This document shows positions 33,112-42,426 of a DNA stretch of 64,000 bases, one piece after another; the stretch's first letter is position 1; every line of letters starts with the position of its first letter. Source of the DNA: Pseudomonas fluorescens (GTDB lineage Bacteria; Pseudomonadota; Gammaproteobacteria; Pseudomonadales; Pseudomonadaceae); NCBI RefSeq assembly GCF_003732425.1, contig NZ_MOBX01000002.1:245257-309256 (forward strand), written 5' to 3'. The notes under the pieces are model-generated. The model was not told the DNA's origin and searched no databases. It saw only the letters and a list, made by a program, of their open reading frames with translations. The position numbers and the translations under genes were made by a program.

Positions 33112-34320
33112 GTGACCACCCCGCGCAACACCCACCTGATCGTCACCGCTCGACTGATCTCCGATTTCGGCGCTTTCCTCAACATGGTTGCGCTGGCCAC
33201 CTACGTCTACCTGCTGAGCAACAGCGCCATGAGCGTGGGGATTTTTCTCGCCAGCCGTGTAGGCGGGGGGATTTTTGCCAGTCTGATCGGCACCGCGTTT
33301 TACCGCCGCTGCAGTGGCCGCGCACCGCTGATCGCGTTCGACCTGCTGCGGGCCAGCGTGCTCGGTTTGCTGCTGGTGGTGCCCGTCAGCCAGCAGGCCC
33401 TGCTGCTACCGGTGATCGCCTTCGGTCTGGGCCTGGGCAATTCGATGTTTGCCATCGGCCTCAACAGCCAGTTGCCGCGTTTGATCCCCGCTAATCAATT
33501 GCTCAAGGCCAATGCCTGGATAACCTCAGCGTCATCTGCCGCGATGGTCGGTGGCAGTCTGGTTTCAGGTTTGCTGGTGGCGGGATTTGGCTTTGAAACG
33601 GTGTTCGCCCTGAATGCACTGACCTATTTGCTGGCGGCATTATTGATTGTGCCGCTGCGGTTCGAACCTGCAACAGCCAACGAGGAAACCGGACGCGGCG
33701 AATGGTCAGCGCTCAAGCAGGGTTTGCGTGCTACGCCTGTGATTGCTGCGATGCTTGCGGTGACGATGGCCGACACCTTGGGCAGCGCCGCGCACAACGT
33801 CGGCTTTCCGATCATCTCCAAACTGCTTACGCCGGAGTCGGCGAGCACCACGTTGGGGCTGATGCTCGCAGTGTGGGCCAGCGGCAAACTGCTGGGCGCA
33901 CGCATCGCCAGCCGTCTCAAAGGCTCGGACAACATCCACCTCGAACGACGATTTTTCTTCGGCGTGGCGCTGATGTCCTGCGGCTTTATCCTGATGTTCC
34001 AGCAACACAGCCTCTACGGTCTGCTGCTGTTTTCCTTGCCGGCGGGATTGGGCGACGGCTTTTCCGAAGTGGGTCTGATGTCGCGTCTGCAACGTGAACC
34101 CGAGCAATTGCGTCTGCCGATTTTCAGCGTGCTGACGTTGCTGCAAATGACCGGGTTCGGCATCGGCATGCTGGTTGCCGCGCCGTTCTACGCGTGGTGG
34201 GCGCCGGGTGCCGTGGTCATGCTGTTCCACGGCATTCCGCTCAGTACGTTGCTGCTGGTGAAAGTGCTCGCGCTCAAGCGCGGGCGGGTTGCACGCAGCA
34301 GCCCGACGCCAGTTCCTTGA
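33112..34320 (+). CDS. MFS transporter, EntS-like
   Basis: 402 residues from a GTG at 33112 that has AAGGA six bases upstream; the longer open frame from 33052 begins inside intergenic sequence. About eleven or twelve hydrophobic helices. The N-terminal half (LISDFGAFLNMVALATYVYLLS, LIPANQLLKANAWITSASSAAMVGG) resembles the MFS_3/EntS group of exporters. Substrate unknown. Its 3' end overlaps the convergent cueR gene by 47 bases. Confidence 0.85.
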   Translation: MTTPRNTHLIVTARLISDFGAFLNMVALATYVYLLSNSAMSVGIFLASRVGGGIFASLIGTAFYRRCSGRAPLIAFDLLRASVLGLLLVVPVSQQALLLPVIAFGLGLGNSMFAIGLNSQLPRLIPANQLLKANAWITSASSAAMVGGSLVSGLLVAGFGFETVFALNALTYLLAALLIVPLRFEPATANEETGRGEWSALKQGLRATPVIAAMLAVTMADTLGSAAHNVGFPIISKLLTPESASTTLGLMLAVWASGKLLGARIASRLKGSDNIHLERRFFFGVALMSCGFILMFQQHSLYGLLLFSLPAGLGDGFSEVGLMSRLQREPEQLRLPIFSVLTLLQMTGFGIGMLVAAPFYAWWAPGAVVMLFHGIPLSTLLLVKVLALKRGRVARSSPTPVP

Positions 34321-34687
34321 GGATCGGGCAGTCGGGGCGGTGGTCGCCGTTGCAGTGCTCGACGAGGTCTTGCAGGGTGTCGCGCAATTCGCCGAGTTCG
34401 CGGATCTTCTGATTCAACTCGTCGATGTGCTGGCGGGCCAAGGCTTTGACATCGGCGCTGGCCCGTTGGCGATCCTGCCAGAGGGTCAGCAGTTTGCCGA
34501 CTTCCTCCAGCGAAAAGCCCAGGTCCCGCGAGCGCTTGATAAAGGCCAGCGTGTGCAGGTCATCGTCGCCATAGACCCGGTAACCGCTGTCGGTGCGATG
34601 GGCCGCTTTAAGCAGGCCGATCGACTCGTAATAGCGGATCATTTTCGCGCTCAGGCCACTGTGTCTGGCCGCTTGACCGATGTTCAT
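34274..34687 (-). CDS. cueR: CueR, copper-responsive MerR-family activator
   Basis: 137 residues. N-terminal winged helix [26 protein letters not shown], dimerisation helix, and the metal site Cys112 and Cys120 in CNGDHRPDC, with Ser77 in place of Cys, the signature for monovalent coinage metals (Cu+, Ag+). A C-terminal CC pair is also present. Its start overlaps the copA stop by 4 bases, so the regulator is made from the copA operon. Two matching operators lie at 37115 and 37710. Confidence 0.95.
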   Translation of the reverse strand: MNIGQAARHSGLSAKMIRYYESIGLLKAAHRTDSGYRVYGDDDLHTLAFIKRSRDLGFSLEEVGKLLTLWQDRQRASADVKALARQHIDELNQKIRELGELRDTLQDLVEHCNGDHRPDCPILKELASGCCVQPARA

Positions 34688-37077
34688 CGGTGTTCCTCCA
34701 GGTCCTTGGGTTTCCAGGTTTTCAACAGTAGCGCATTGCTCACCACGCTGACGCTCGACAGCGCCATCGCCGCGCCGGCCAGCACCGGGTTGAGGAAGCC
34801 GAACGCCGCCAGCGGAATACCGATCAGGTTGTAGACGAAGGCCCAGAACAGGTTCTGACGGATCTTCGCGTAGGTCTTGCGGCTGATCTCCAGCGCCGCC
34901 GGCACCAGCCGTGGGTCGCCGCGCATCAGGGTGATGCCCGCCGCGTGCATGGCCACGTCGGTGCCGCCACCCATGGCGATGCCAATGTCGGCTGCGGCGA
35001 GGGCCGGGGCGTCATTGATGCCGTCACCGACCATGGCGACCACGCCGGTTTTTTTCAGCTCGGTGATGGTCGCGGCTTTGTTCGCCGGCAGCACTTCGGC
35101 GTGAACATTGCTGATGCCCAGGGCTTCGGCGACCACGCGCGCACTGCCACGGTTGTCGCCGGTCAGCAGATGGCTGTGGATATTCCGCGCGGCGAGTTGT
35201 TGCACCGCTTCCAGTGCACCGGGTTTCAAGGTGTCGCCGAAGGCGAACAAACCGAGCACTTTCGGTTCCGGACTTTGTTCGATTAACCACGACAGGGTGC
35301 GGCCCTCGGCCTCCCATGCCTGGGCAGATTCGCTCAGGTTGCCCGCGCTCAAACCACTTTCTTCGAGCATCCGCCGATTGCCCAGCGCCAGGCGCCGGCC
35401 GTCGAGATTGCCGGCAATACCGCGACCGGTCAGCGATTGGCTGTCGCTGACATCCGGCACGTTCAGGCCTCGTTCGGCGGCTGCGTCCAGCACCGCTTTG
35501 GCCAAGGGATGTTCACTGCCCCGTTGCAGCGCGCCGGCCAGTTTCAGCAGCGCTTCTTCATTACCGTCGACCGCACTGACATGGGCGATGCGCGGCGTGC
35601 CGGAGGTCAGCGTGCCGGTCTTGTCGAACACCACGCTGCTGACTTCATGGGCGCGCTCCAGGGCTTCGGCGTCCTTGATCAGAATGCCGTGACGTGCGGC
35701 CACGCCGGTACCGGCCATGATCGCCGTTGGCGTGGCAAGGCCCAGCGCACACGGGCAAGCGATGACCAGCACCGCGACGGCGTTGATCAGCGCGGTCTCC
35801 ATGGGCGCGCCGTAGAGCCACCAGCCGATCAGTGTCGCCAACGCGATCAGCAACACCGTTGGCACGAAGATCTGGCTGACTTTATCCACCAGTTTCTGGA
35901 TCGGGGCCTTGGCGGCCTGAGCGTCTTCCACCAGACGAATAATTCGCGCCAGTACAGTCTCGGCGCCGAGCGCCTGAGTCAGCACCAGCAAGCGACCTTC
36001 GCCATTGATCGCGCCGCCGGTGACTTTGTCCCCCGGTTGTTTCGGCACCGGCAGGCTCTCGCCGCTGATCAGCGCCTCATCGGCGTGGCTCTGGCCTTCG
36101 ATGACTTCGCCGTCGACCGGGAAGCGTTCGCCGGGTTTGACCAACACCCGATCGTTGAGGCGCAAGGCGCTGATGGCGACATCCTGCTCGCGGCCGTCGA
36201 TCACTTGAATCGCCCGCTCCGGACGCAACGCTTCCAGCGCGCGGATGGCGCTGGCGGTCTGGCGTTTGGCGCGGCTCTCCAGGTATTTGCCGAGCAGTAC
36301 CAAGGCAATGACCACCGCCGACGCTTCGAAATACAGATGCGGCATGCGCCCGGCAGCGGTGGCCCATTCGTAAAGACTCAAGCCGTAGCCGGCGCTGGTG
36401 CCGAGGGCGACCAGCAAGTCCATGTTGCCGGCGCCAGCGCGCACAGCTTTCCACGCCGCCACATAAAAGCGTGCACCGAAAATGAACTGCACGGGTGTGG
36501 CAAGGGCGAATTGCGCCCAGGCCGGCAGCATCCAGTGAATGCCGAACGGTTGCAGCAACATCGGCGCCACCAGCGGCAAGGCGAGGGCAATCGCGCAAAT
36601 CAACGCCCAGCGTTCATGCTTGAGTTTCTGCTGCTGGTGATCGGTTTGTGGCTGTTCGGCTTGCCAGACACTGGCGGAATAACCGGCCTTGCTCACGGCC
36701 TCGAGCAGGCTTTGCGGATCGACCTGACCGAGCAATTCGAGGTGCGCGCGTTCGTTGGCCAGGTTGACGCTGACGCTTTTCACACCGCGAACTTTGTTCA
36801 ACGCACGTTCGACGCGACCGACGCAGGAGGCGCAGGTCATGCCGTCAATGTTCAGCTCGAGGGTCTGCTGCGGGACGCTGTAACCGGCGCGTTCAACCGC
36901 CTCCATCAAGGCCGGCAGGCTGTCGCCCGGCGCCTGTACGCGGGCCTGCTCGGTGGCGAGGTTGACGCTGACCGCACTGGCGCCGCTGACTTTGCTCAAC
37001 GCCCGCTCGACACGGCCGGCGCAACTGGCGCAGGTCATGCCGGTAATCGGCAGATCGAACGTGATGGAATCGGACAT
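34684..37077 (-). CDS. copA: Cu+-exporting P1B-type ATPase
   Basis: 797 residues. Two N-terminal HMA domains each with GMTCASC (Cys16/Cys19 and a second near residue 85), eight membrane helices, the CPC metal path in [24 protein letters not shown] phosphorylation site, SEHPLAKAV (HP motif) and [16 protein letters not shown]. It pumps cytoplasmic Cu+ to the periplasm; the Pseudomonas homologue is also called cueA. It leads the copA-cueR operon behind a CueR-type promoter. Confidence 0.97.
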   Translation of the reverse strand: MSDSITFDLPITGMTCASCAGRVERALSKVSGASAVSVNLATEQARVQAPGDSLPALMEAVERAGYSVPQQTLELNIDGMTCASCVGRVERALNKVRGVKSVSVNLANERAHLELLGQVDPQSLLEAVSKAGYSASVWQAEQPQTDHQQQKLKHERWALICAIALALPLVAPMLLQPFGIHWMLPAWAQFALATPVQFIFGARFYVAAWKAVRAGAGNMDLLVALGTSAGYGLSLYEWATAAGRMPHLYFEASAVVIALVLLGKYLESRAKRQTASAIRALEALRPERAIQVIDGREQDVAISALRLNDRVLVKPGERFPVDGEVIEGQSHADEALISGESLPVPKQPGDKVTGGAINGEGRLLVLTQALGAETVLARIIRLVEDAQAAKAPIQKLVDKVSQIFVPTVLLIALATLIGWWLYGAPMETALINAVAVLVIACPCALGLATPTAIMAGTGVAARHGILIKDAEALERAHEVSSVVFDKTGTLTSGTPRIAHVSAVDGNEEALLKLAGALQRGSEHPLAKAVLDAAAERGLNVPDVSDSQSLTGRGIAGNLDGRRLALGNRRMLEESGLSAGNLSESAQAWEAEGRTLSWLIEQSPEPKVLGLFAFGDTLKPGALEAVQQLAARNIHSHLLTGDNRGSARVVAEALGISNVHAEVLPANKAATITELKKTGVVAMVGDGINDAPALAAADIGIAMGGGTDVAMHAAGITLMRGDPRLVPAALEISRKTYAKIRQNLFWAFVYNLIGIPLAAFGFLNPVLAGAAMALSSVSVVSNALLLKTWKPKDLEEHR

Positions 37078-37111
37078 CGGTCGTACTCCCTGTAGTAGAT
37101 GCCTACAAGGA

Positions 37112-37139
37112 TCAACCTTGCCATGCGGGCAAGGTCAAG
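37112..37139 (-). promoter_or_regulatory. CueR operator/promoter of copA
   Basis: ACCTTGCC-N5-GGCAAGGT (37115-37135) is a perfect dyad. Read leftward, it starts in a -35 TTGACC and, after 19 bases, reaches a weak -10 (GATCCT). The overlong spacer over a dyad is the MerR-family promoter architecture. Confidence 0.85.
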
Positions 37140-37154
37140 CGCCAATCTCAAAAG

Positions 37155-37230
37155 CAAAAGATCGCAGCCTTCGGCAGCTCCTACATTGGAATGCAATCCC
37201 TGTAGGAGCTGCCGAAGGCTGCGATCTTTT
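37155..37230. repeat. REP pair (family B), inverted
   Basis: Inverted GATCGCAGCCTTCGGCAGCT and forward TGTAGGAGCTGCCGAAGGCT, facing outward, between copA and the small exported protein gene. Confidence 0.9.
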
Positions 37231-37239
37231 GGCTAGCGC

Positions 37240-37623
37240 TCAATAGCCGAGATCGGCGCGCTTCAGGTACATGCCTTCCTGTGTCATCGCGATCCGGTAC
37301 TTCTGCACATCGCCCGCTTGCAGTTTTATTTCCTGCGAGCCCGGTGCGAGCAAGCCTGGATTGCAACCCGGTACTTGCCCCGGCAGCAGTTTCAGACGCA
37401 GCGATACAGTGCCCGGTGGCAAGTTGAAAGACGTGCTCTGTTCCTGAAACAGGCGTGCCGACAGCTGATCCTGGATATACACACCGATTTCGCAGGAGGT
37501 TGCCACTTCCAGGCGCTCGCGGGAAATGATCAGAACGCCGTAATCCTCGCCGACAGCTTGTACTTGAGGAACGGCGGCAAAGAGGCTGAGAAAGCCAAAC
37601 AGGCTGAAAGCTGACCAGCGCAT
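37240..37623 (-). CDS. exported hypothetical protein
   Basis: 127 residues. Signal peptide FSLFGFLSLFAAVPQVQA, then a mature chain of about 100 residues with two cysteines (in VATSCEIGVY and VPGCNPGLL) that could form a disulfide, and a beta-rich pattern (TVSLRLKLLPG). I do not recognise a family. It is divergent from copZ and lies downstream of copA's control region, so a copper link is possible but unproven. Confidence 0.7.
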   Translation of the reverse strand: MRWSAFSLFGFLSLFAAVPQVQAVGEDYGVLIISRERLEVATSCEIGVYIQDQLSARLFQEQSTSFNLPPGTVSLRLKLLPGQVPGCNPGLLAPGSQEIKLQAGDVQKYRIAMTQEGMYLKRADLGY

Positions 37624-37708
37624 GGCTGAATCTCCTGAGTCGAGTCATTGATGTACGCAGCTTGGCCGAGCGCGGCGCCGATTGCCAGCCCGGCAGTTTA
37701 TTCAAGAA

Positions 37709-37740
37709 CTTGACCTTGCCATCGTGGCAAGCTCGAAAGT
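37709..37740 (+). promoter_or_regulatory. CueR operator/promoter of copZ
   Basis: TTGACC at 37710-37715, dyad CTTGCC-N5-GGCAAG, and 19 bases to GAAAGT. Same layout as the copA promoter but rightward, 31 bases before the copZ ATG. Confidence 0.8.
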
Positions 37741-37770
37741 GGCGGCAACCTCACTCAAAGGAGTCATTCC

Positions 37771-37968
37771 ATGCAAGTGTTCAACGTTCAAGGCATGTCC
37801 TGCGGTCACTGCGTCAAAGCCATCACCAACGCCGTGCAGGCCAAAGATCCGGCGGCCAGCGTGCGCGTCGATCTGGCGGCGAAAGAAGTCGGCGTGGAAA
37901 GTGCGCTGAGCGCCGAACAAGTGATCGCAGTCATCAGCGAAGAAGGCTACGCCGTCAAACTCGCTTGA
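37771..37968 (+). CDS. copZ: CopZ-like copper chaperone
   Basis: 65 residues, a single HMA fold with the metal motif GMSCGHC (Cys11, Cys14) after MQVFNVQ and the end EEGYAVKLA. It binds Cu+ in the cytoplasm and hands it to CopA. AAGGAG precedes the ATG. The gene is separated from copA-cueR by the small exported protein gene but carries its own CueR-type promoter. Confidence 0.92.
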   Translation: MQVFNVQGMSCGHCVKAITNAVQAKDPAASVRVDLAAKEVGVESALSAEQVIAVISEEGYAVKLA

Positions 37969-37982
37969 TAAGCACAATTCAC

Positions 37983-38078
37983 TGTGGCGAGGGAGCTGGC
38001 TGCCGCTGAGGCGCGAAGCGGCCCTTTTTCTTTTTGGGCCTGCTGCGCAGTCCAGCGGGAGCAAGCTCCCTCGCCACA
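37983..38078. repeat. REP-like pair (family C), inverted
   Basis: TGTGGCGAGGGAGCTGGCTG at 37983 and inverted GGGAGCAAGCTCCCTCGCCA ending near 38078: a third REP family, seen once in this window. Confidence 0.8.
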
Positions 38079-38178
38079 GGTGATGTGTGGTTTTTATCGT
38101 TAGCGAGCTATCGGAATGTTCAAGGCGTTCGGGCGCGGCTAGACTGTCGGGCTGCCGACTTGCCAACCTGGATGCCTG

Positions 38179-39381
38179 ATGAACTTCCGTACCATTCTGA
38201 TTCTCGGTGCCTTGACCGCCTTCGGGCCCTTGGCGATCGACTTCTATTTACCTGCCTTTCCCTCGATGGCGCTGGCCTTCGGCACCGACGAGAAGCACGT
38301 GCAGATGACACTGGCGGCGTATTTCGCCGGCCTGTCCATCGGCCAACTGGCTTATGGCCCGGTGGCGGATCGCTTCGGTCGACGCATTCCGCTGCTCGTC
38401 GGACTCACGCTGTTCACCTTGGCCTCTCTGGCCTGCGCTTATGCGCCAAACCTGGAATGGCTGATCGGTGCGCGTTTCGTCCAGGCGTTGGGCGGCTGTG
38501 CAGGGATGGTGATTTCCCGGGCGGTGGTCAGCGACAAGTGCGACGCGGTGGGCTCGGCGAAAGTCTTTTCGCAATTGATGCTGGTGATGGGCCTGGCACC
38601 GATTCTGGCGCCGATGCTCGGCGGTCTGCTGGTCAACACCACGGGCTGGCAGTCGATATTCCTGGTGCTGACCGGGTTTAGTGCCCTGGCCGGATTGGCC
38701 GTGGCGCTGGGCTTGCCGGAAAGTATGCCGGCACATATGCCGCGTCAGCCGTTGTCCGGCGCACTGCGTCAGTACGGGCGCTTGCTCAAGGACCGGGTGT
38801 ATCTCGGCCATGCGCTGACTGGTGGCATCGCCATCGCCGGGATGTTCGCTTATATCGCTGGCTCGCCGTTTATCTTCATCAAAATGTATGGCGTGCCGGC
38901 CGAGCACTTCGGCTGGCTGTTCGGCACCAACGCGGCGGGGTTCATTCTGGTCGCGCAGGTCAACGCGCGCTTGTTGGCCAAGCGTGGCCCGGCCTTCCTG
39001 CTGTCGCGGGCGGTGTGGGTGTATTTCGCCGCCGGGCTGACGCTGCTCGCGGTCAGCGCAATGCACACCGAATCCTTGTGGCCGCTGCTGATTCCGCTGT
39101 TCATCTGCGTGTCGAGCCTGGGTTGCATCAGCCCGAACGCCGCCGCTTGCGCGATGAACGGGCAGGGCGCACGGGCCGGCAGTGCCTCGGCGCTGCTCGG
39201 CTGTATGCAATTCAGCGTCGCTGCCGGGGCATCGGCGCTGGTGGGCGTGTTGCACGACGGCACCGCCGTGCCGATGGCAATAGTCATCAGCCTGTGCGGT
39301 TTGCTGGTGGTGTGCGTGGCGCTGCTCACCCGCCGTCTGCAGAATGCCCGGGCACTGGCACAAGCTCAGACCGAGGCGTAA
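38179..39381 (+). CDS. Bcr/CflA family drug-resistance MFS transporter
   Basis: 400 residues, twelve predicted helices. The N-terminal GALTAFGPLAIDFYLPAFPSM and DRFGRRIPLLVGLTLF are characteristic of the Bcr/CflA subfamily of proton-driven drug exporters (motif A in the loop after helix 2), and RFVQALGGCAGMVISRAVV is the helix 4 motif B-like segment. Substrate unknown. No regulator is adjacent. Confidence 0.9.
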   Translation: MNFRTILILGALTAFGPLAIDFYLPAFPSMALAFGTDEKHVQMTLAAYFAGLSIGQLAYGPVADRFGRRIPLLVGLTLFTLASLACAYAPNLEWLIGARFVQALGGCAGMVISRAVVSDKCDAVGSAKVFSQLMLVMGLAPILAPMLGGLLVNTTGWQSIFLVLTGFSALAGLAVALGLPESMPAHMPRQPLSGALRQYGRLLKDRVYLGHALTGGIAIAGMFAYIAGSPFIFIKMYGVPAEHFGWLFGTNAAGFILVAQVNARLLAKRGPAFLLSRAVWVYFAAGLTLLAVSAMHTESLWPLLIPLFICVSSLGCISPNAAACAMNGQGARAGSASALLGCMQFSVAAGASALVGVLHDGTAVPMAIVISLCGLLVVCVALLTRRLQNARALAQAQTEA

Positions 39382-39387
39382 GCCACC

Positions 39388-39561
39388 TCAGCCGGCGGCG
39401 CGCTGCTGGCTGCGGTCGGGAATCTGATGGGGCGCGCAAAGTCGCGCTTCGAGGGTGCGGGTGAAGGCCAAGGCTTCGGCTTCACTGCGGAATGTCACGG
39501 CGTGTTGGTCCAGACGAACCTGCCATTGAGACTTTGCCACTTCTTTTATCAGGATCTTCAT
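39388..39561 (-). CDS. small hypothetical protein
   Basis: 57 residues from the ATG at 39561, which has a strong GGGAGGT ribosome binding site; the open frame upstream is not needed. MKILIKEVAKSQWQVRLDQHAVTFRSEAEALAFTRTLEARL predicts a beta-beta-alpha unit that resembles the short DUF2188-like fold. No signal or membrane segment. Function unknown; convergent with the Bcr/CflA gene, six bases apart. Confidence 0.65.
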   Translation of the reverse strand: MKILIKEVAKSQWQVRLDQHAVTFRSEAEALAFTRTLEARLCAPHQIPDRSQQRAAG

Positions 39562-39721
39562 TGCTGACCTCCCTTGCGTAAAAGATGTATCGCAGAGGCT
39601 TCGATTGTAGACCTGAATACGATCGCAATTGTGACAACGGTCAAGCATCGGACTGACGGCAAAAAACAGCGCAGCCCCGCCAACAGCTCTAGGTTCGGCG
39701 AAGGCTGCGATGTGCGGTTTT

Positions 39722-40735
39722 TTAGAAACCTTCTAAAACAATTTTCCCCTTGGCTTTGCCGCTTTCCAGCAGCTCATGGGCGCGACGCAGGTTCGCCGCA
39801 TTGATCGTGCCGAAATGCTCGCCCACCGTGGTCTTCAACGTCCCGGCATCAATCAGATCCGCCACGCGGTTGAGCAGTTTGTGTTGCTCGATCATGTCCG
39901 GCGTCTCGAACAGCGAGCGGGTGTACATGAACTCCCAGTGCAGCGACAGGCTCTTGCGCTTGAGCTTGCTCACGTCGAGCGACTTCGGATCGTCGATCAA
40001 CGCCAGTTTGCCTTGCGGCGCCAGCGCTTCGACCAGTTGATCCAGGTGCTGGTCGGTCTGCGTCAGGCTGGCAACGTGGGTCACGCTGTCGATTCCGGCG
40101 CGCTTGAGTTCTTCGCTCAGCGGTTGGCTGTGATCGATGACCAGATCGGCGCCCAACTCTTTGACCCAATCACGGGTCTGCTCGCGGGATGCGGTGCCGA
40201 TGACCTTCAGGCCGGTCAGTTGCTTGGCCAATTGCGTCAGGATCGAACCCACACCGCCGGCCGCGCCGACGATCAGCAGGCTCTGATCTTCTTTGGTTTT
40301 GCCTTCGCGGATTTGCAGGCGTTCGAACAGCAATTCCCATGCGGTGATCGCGGTTAGCGGCAGTGCGGCGGCTTCGGCAAAACCGAGGGACTTCGGCATA
40401 TGGCCGACGATGCGCTCATCAACCACGTGCAGCTCACTGTTGCCGCCGGCACGGGCGATGGAGCCGGCGTAGAAGACTTTGTCGCCGGCCTTGAACAACG
40501 TCACGTCGCTGCCAACGGCCTTGACCACACCGGCAACGTCCCAGCCCAGCACTTTCGCCGCGCCGTTTTCCGGTGCCATGTTCTGCCGCACTTTGGTGTC
40601 GACCGGGTTGACCGAGATGGCTTTGACTTCCACCAGCACGTCGCGCGGGCCGGCGACCGGTTCCGGCAGTTCGATGTCTTGCAGGGATTTGGCGTCGTTG
40701 ATCGGCAGGGAAGCGTAATAGGCGATGGCTTTCAT
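39722..40735 (-). CDS. zinc-type alcohol dehydrogenase / quinone reductase family protein
   Basis: 337 residues. N-terminal GroES-like domain (VLVEVKAISVNPVDTKVR, GWDVAGVVKAVGSDV), then a Rossmann fold with VGAAGGVGSILTQLAKQ binding NADPH. The cysteine cluster of true zinc alcohol dehydrogenases is absent, so this is the zinc-independent quinone oxidoreductase/enoyl reductase type. It lies 32 bases after an ABM monooxygenase gene in the same direction, an operon facing away from a LysR regulator, consistent with quinone or electrophile stress. Confidence 0.87.
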   Translation of the reverse strand: MKAIAYYASLPINDAKSLQDIELPEPVAGPRDVLVEVKAISVNPVDTKVRQNMAPENGAAKVLGWDVAGVVKAVGSDVTLFKAGDKVFYAGSIARAGGNSELHVVDERIVGHMPKSLGFAEAAALPLTAITAWELLFERLQIREGKTKEDQSLLIVGAAGGVGSILTQLAKQLTGLKVIGTASREQTRDWVKELGADLVIDHSQPLSEELKRAGIDSVTHVASLTQTDQHLDQLVEALAPQGKLALIDDPKSLDVSKLKRKSLSLHWEFMYTRSLFETPDMIEQHKLLNRVADLIDAGTLKTTVGEHFGTINAANLRRAHELLESGKAKGKIVLEGF

Positions 40736-40767
40736 GAGTGGCTCCGTACAGGTAATAGAAGAGGGAA

Positions 40768-41061
40768 TCAGGCAATCGCGCCGAGGCGCTTGAGCTGGAA
40801 GTGTTCGATGGCGTGGCCGGCGCTGGCCTGGAACTGCTGGAAGTGCGCGCTGGCGTTGTGCGCCTCAAGAGTAGCTTCGCTGACCCAGTGCTCGATCACA
40901 TAGAAAACCTGCGGGTCGGCGAGATCATGGTGCAAGTCGTACTGGCTGCAACCGTCTTCGGCGCGGCTCGGTTCAACCAGTGCGCGCAGGCCCTGTTCGA
41001 GAAGATCCTGTTGGCCGGGTTTGGCGATCAGGGTGGCGATAGCGGTGAAGGGCTGGGACAT
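40768..41061 (-). CDS. putative quinol monooxygenase (ABM domain)
   Basis: 97 residues from the ATG at 41061 (GGAG upstream); the longer frame to 41388 is a shadow of the divergent regulator. TAIATLIAKPGQQDLLEQGLRALVEPSRAEDGCSQYDLH and FYVIEHWVSEATLEAHNASAHFQQF are the paired ferredoxin-like halves of an ABM fold like YgiN. It probably oxidises a quinol or related phenolic without cofactor. It is co-transcribed with the following reductase. Confidence 0.85.
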   Translation of the reverse strand: MSQPFTAIATLIAKPGQQDLLEQGLRALVEPSRAEDGCSQYDLHHDLADPQVFYVIEHWVSEATLEAHNASAHFQQFQASAGHAIEHFQLKRLGAIA

Positions 41062-41180
41062 GCTCGGCTCCAGAGAAGCGGGACGAATTCGATGGAGAGA
41101 TGATTGGCTATTTCTCTGCGAGATAAAACCGGCTAAAAGAGCAGTCTCTTTCAATATTTTTTTGATAATCGAGGCTGAGC

Positions 41181-42110
41181 ATGCTGCGTTTCGATGATTT
41201 GCAGTTATTTGTCCGGGCGGCGGATCTGGGCAGTCTGTCGGCGGCTGCGCGGGTGATGGACATGTCCGCGGCCGTGGCCAGTGCGGCGTTGAAACGGATC
41301 GAACAGCAACTCGGCGCGCGTTTGCTCGCGCGTTCAACCCGCAGCTTGCGCCTGACGGCCGAAGGCGAAGGTTTTCTCGAATACGCACGGGCGGCGCTGA
41401 GCAATCTGGATGAAGGCCGGCGCTTGCTGGCCAGCGGCCAGGATCAGGTCAGTGGGGTCTTGCAGTTGTCGGCGCCTTCGGACTTTGGCCGCAACCTGTT
41501 GTTGCCTTGGCTCGACGAGTTCCAGCGCGAGCACCCGAAGCTGACCGTGCGCTTGCTGCTCGGCGACCGCATCGCCGACCTGTTCCGCCAACCTGTGGAC
41601 ATCGCTTTGCGTTATGGCGAGCCGGAAGATTCCAGCCTGATCGCCTTGCCCATCGCCCCGCAAAACCGTCGAGTGCTGTGCGCTTCCCCGGCGTATCTGG
41701 CCCGGCACGGCGAACCGCGCCAGCTCGAACAACTGGCGCAGCACAATTGCCTGTTGTACATGCTAGGCAGTCGGGTGCATGACCACTGGAGTTTTCACGA
41801 CGGCAAACGCGAAGTCAGCCTGACCGTCAGTGGCGATCGTTTCAGCGATGACGCTGACGTTGTACGTCTGTGGGCGCTGGCTGGCGCGGGAATAGCCTAT
41901 AAATCCTGGCTGGACGTGGGCGCCGATGTGCTCGCCGGGCGCCTCAAACTGCTGCTGCCGGAGCTGCTGTGTGAGCGCGCCCCGCTGAATCTGTTGTGCG
42001 CTCATCGCGCCCAATTAAGTAAGCCGGTGAACCTTCTGAGGGAAATGCTCGCCAGCCGATGCGCTTATTTGAGTAGCCAATTTCCCGTTTTCTCGAAAGT
42101 TGATCATTAG
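41181..42110 (+). CDS. LysR-family transcriptional regulator
   Basis: 309 residues. N-terminal HTH MLRFDDLQLFVRAADLGSLSAAARVMDMSAAVASAALKRIEQQLGARLL, then a substrate-binding domain of the CrgA/TrpI-like branch (LQLSAPSDFGRNLLLPWLDEF). It is divergent from the ABM monooxygenase-reductase pair across 119 bases, the usual arrangement for a LysR activator of those genes. The effector is unknown. Confidence 0.9.
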   Translation: MLRFDDLQLFVRAADLGSLSAAARVMDMSAAVASAALKRIEQQLGARLLARSTRSLRLTAEGEGFLEYARAALSNLDEGRRLLASGQDQVSGVLQLSAPSDFGRNLLLPWLDEFQREHPKLTVRLLLGDRIADLFRQPVDIALRYGEPEDSSLIALPIAPQNRRVLCASPAYLARHGEPRQLEQLAQHNCLLYMLGSRVHDHWSFHDGKREVSLTVSGDRFSDDADVVRLWALAGAGIAYKSWLDVGADVLAGRLKLLLPELLCERAPLNLLCAHRAQLSKPVNLLREMLASRCAYLSSQFPVFSKVDH

Positions 42111-42426
42111 TCGCAGCTAAATAGAGAAATTTCTGTCAGGAACAATCACCACCCGTGCAGGCTGCGGCGCGGGACGCAGCTTGCATCCCGCTTATACTAG
42201 CGCCCGCCTCATGCCAGTACCTGAACCCGGCTCGAACGCCTTCCCGCTGTACTGCTCCTGTCTGGTTCAGGATTGTTCAGCGAGGATGGTTTCTGCGCCG
42301 GGAGATATTGCGCCAATGGCCTGCCTTGCCCCGGCTCAGGGCGATTTTCGCGTCTTGGCCGCCGACTCATTACTGGTCAAGATGTCTGCGAGCAGTAGAC
42401 GATACGATTCCACAGGGAGTGAATAC
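42111..42426. other. non-coding stretch upstream of the ArsR-type gene
   Basis: 316 bases. A TATACT at 42193-42198 is the best -10-like element but lacks a clear -35. The reading frame of the downstream gene is open through most of it, but its predicted peptide looks non-biological, so I treat it as untranslated. Confidence 0.5.

Noticed and set aside
35437..37095. 552-codon open frame opposite copA
   Set aside because: Shadow frame of the P-type ATPase with biased composition and no start signal.
42181..42426. Longer start for the ArsR-type regulator
   Set aside because: The extra 82 residues look random, and the ATG at 42427 has a well-spaced GGGAG.
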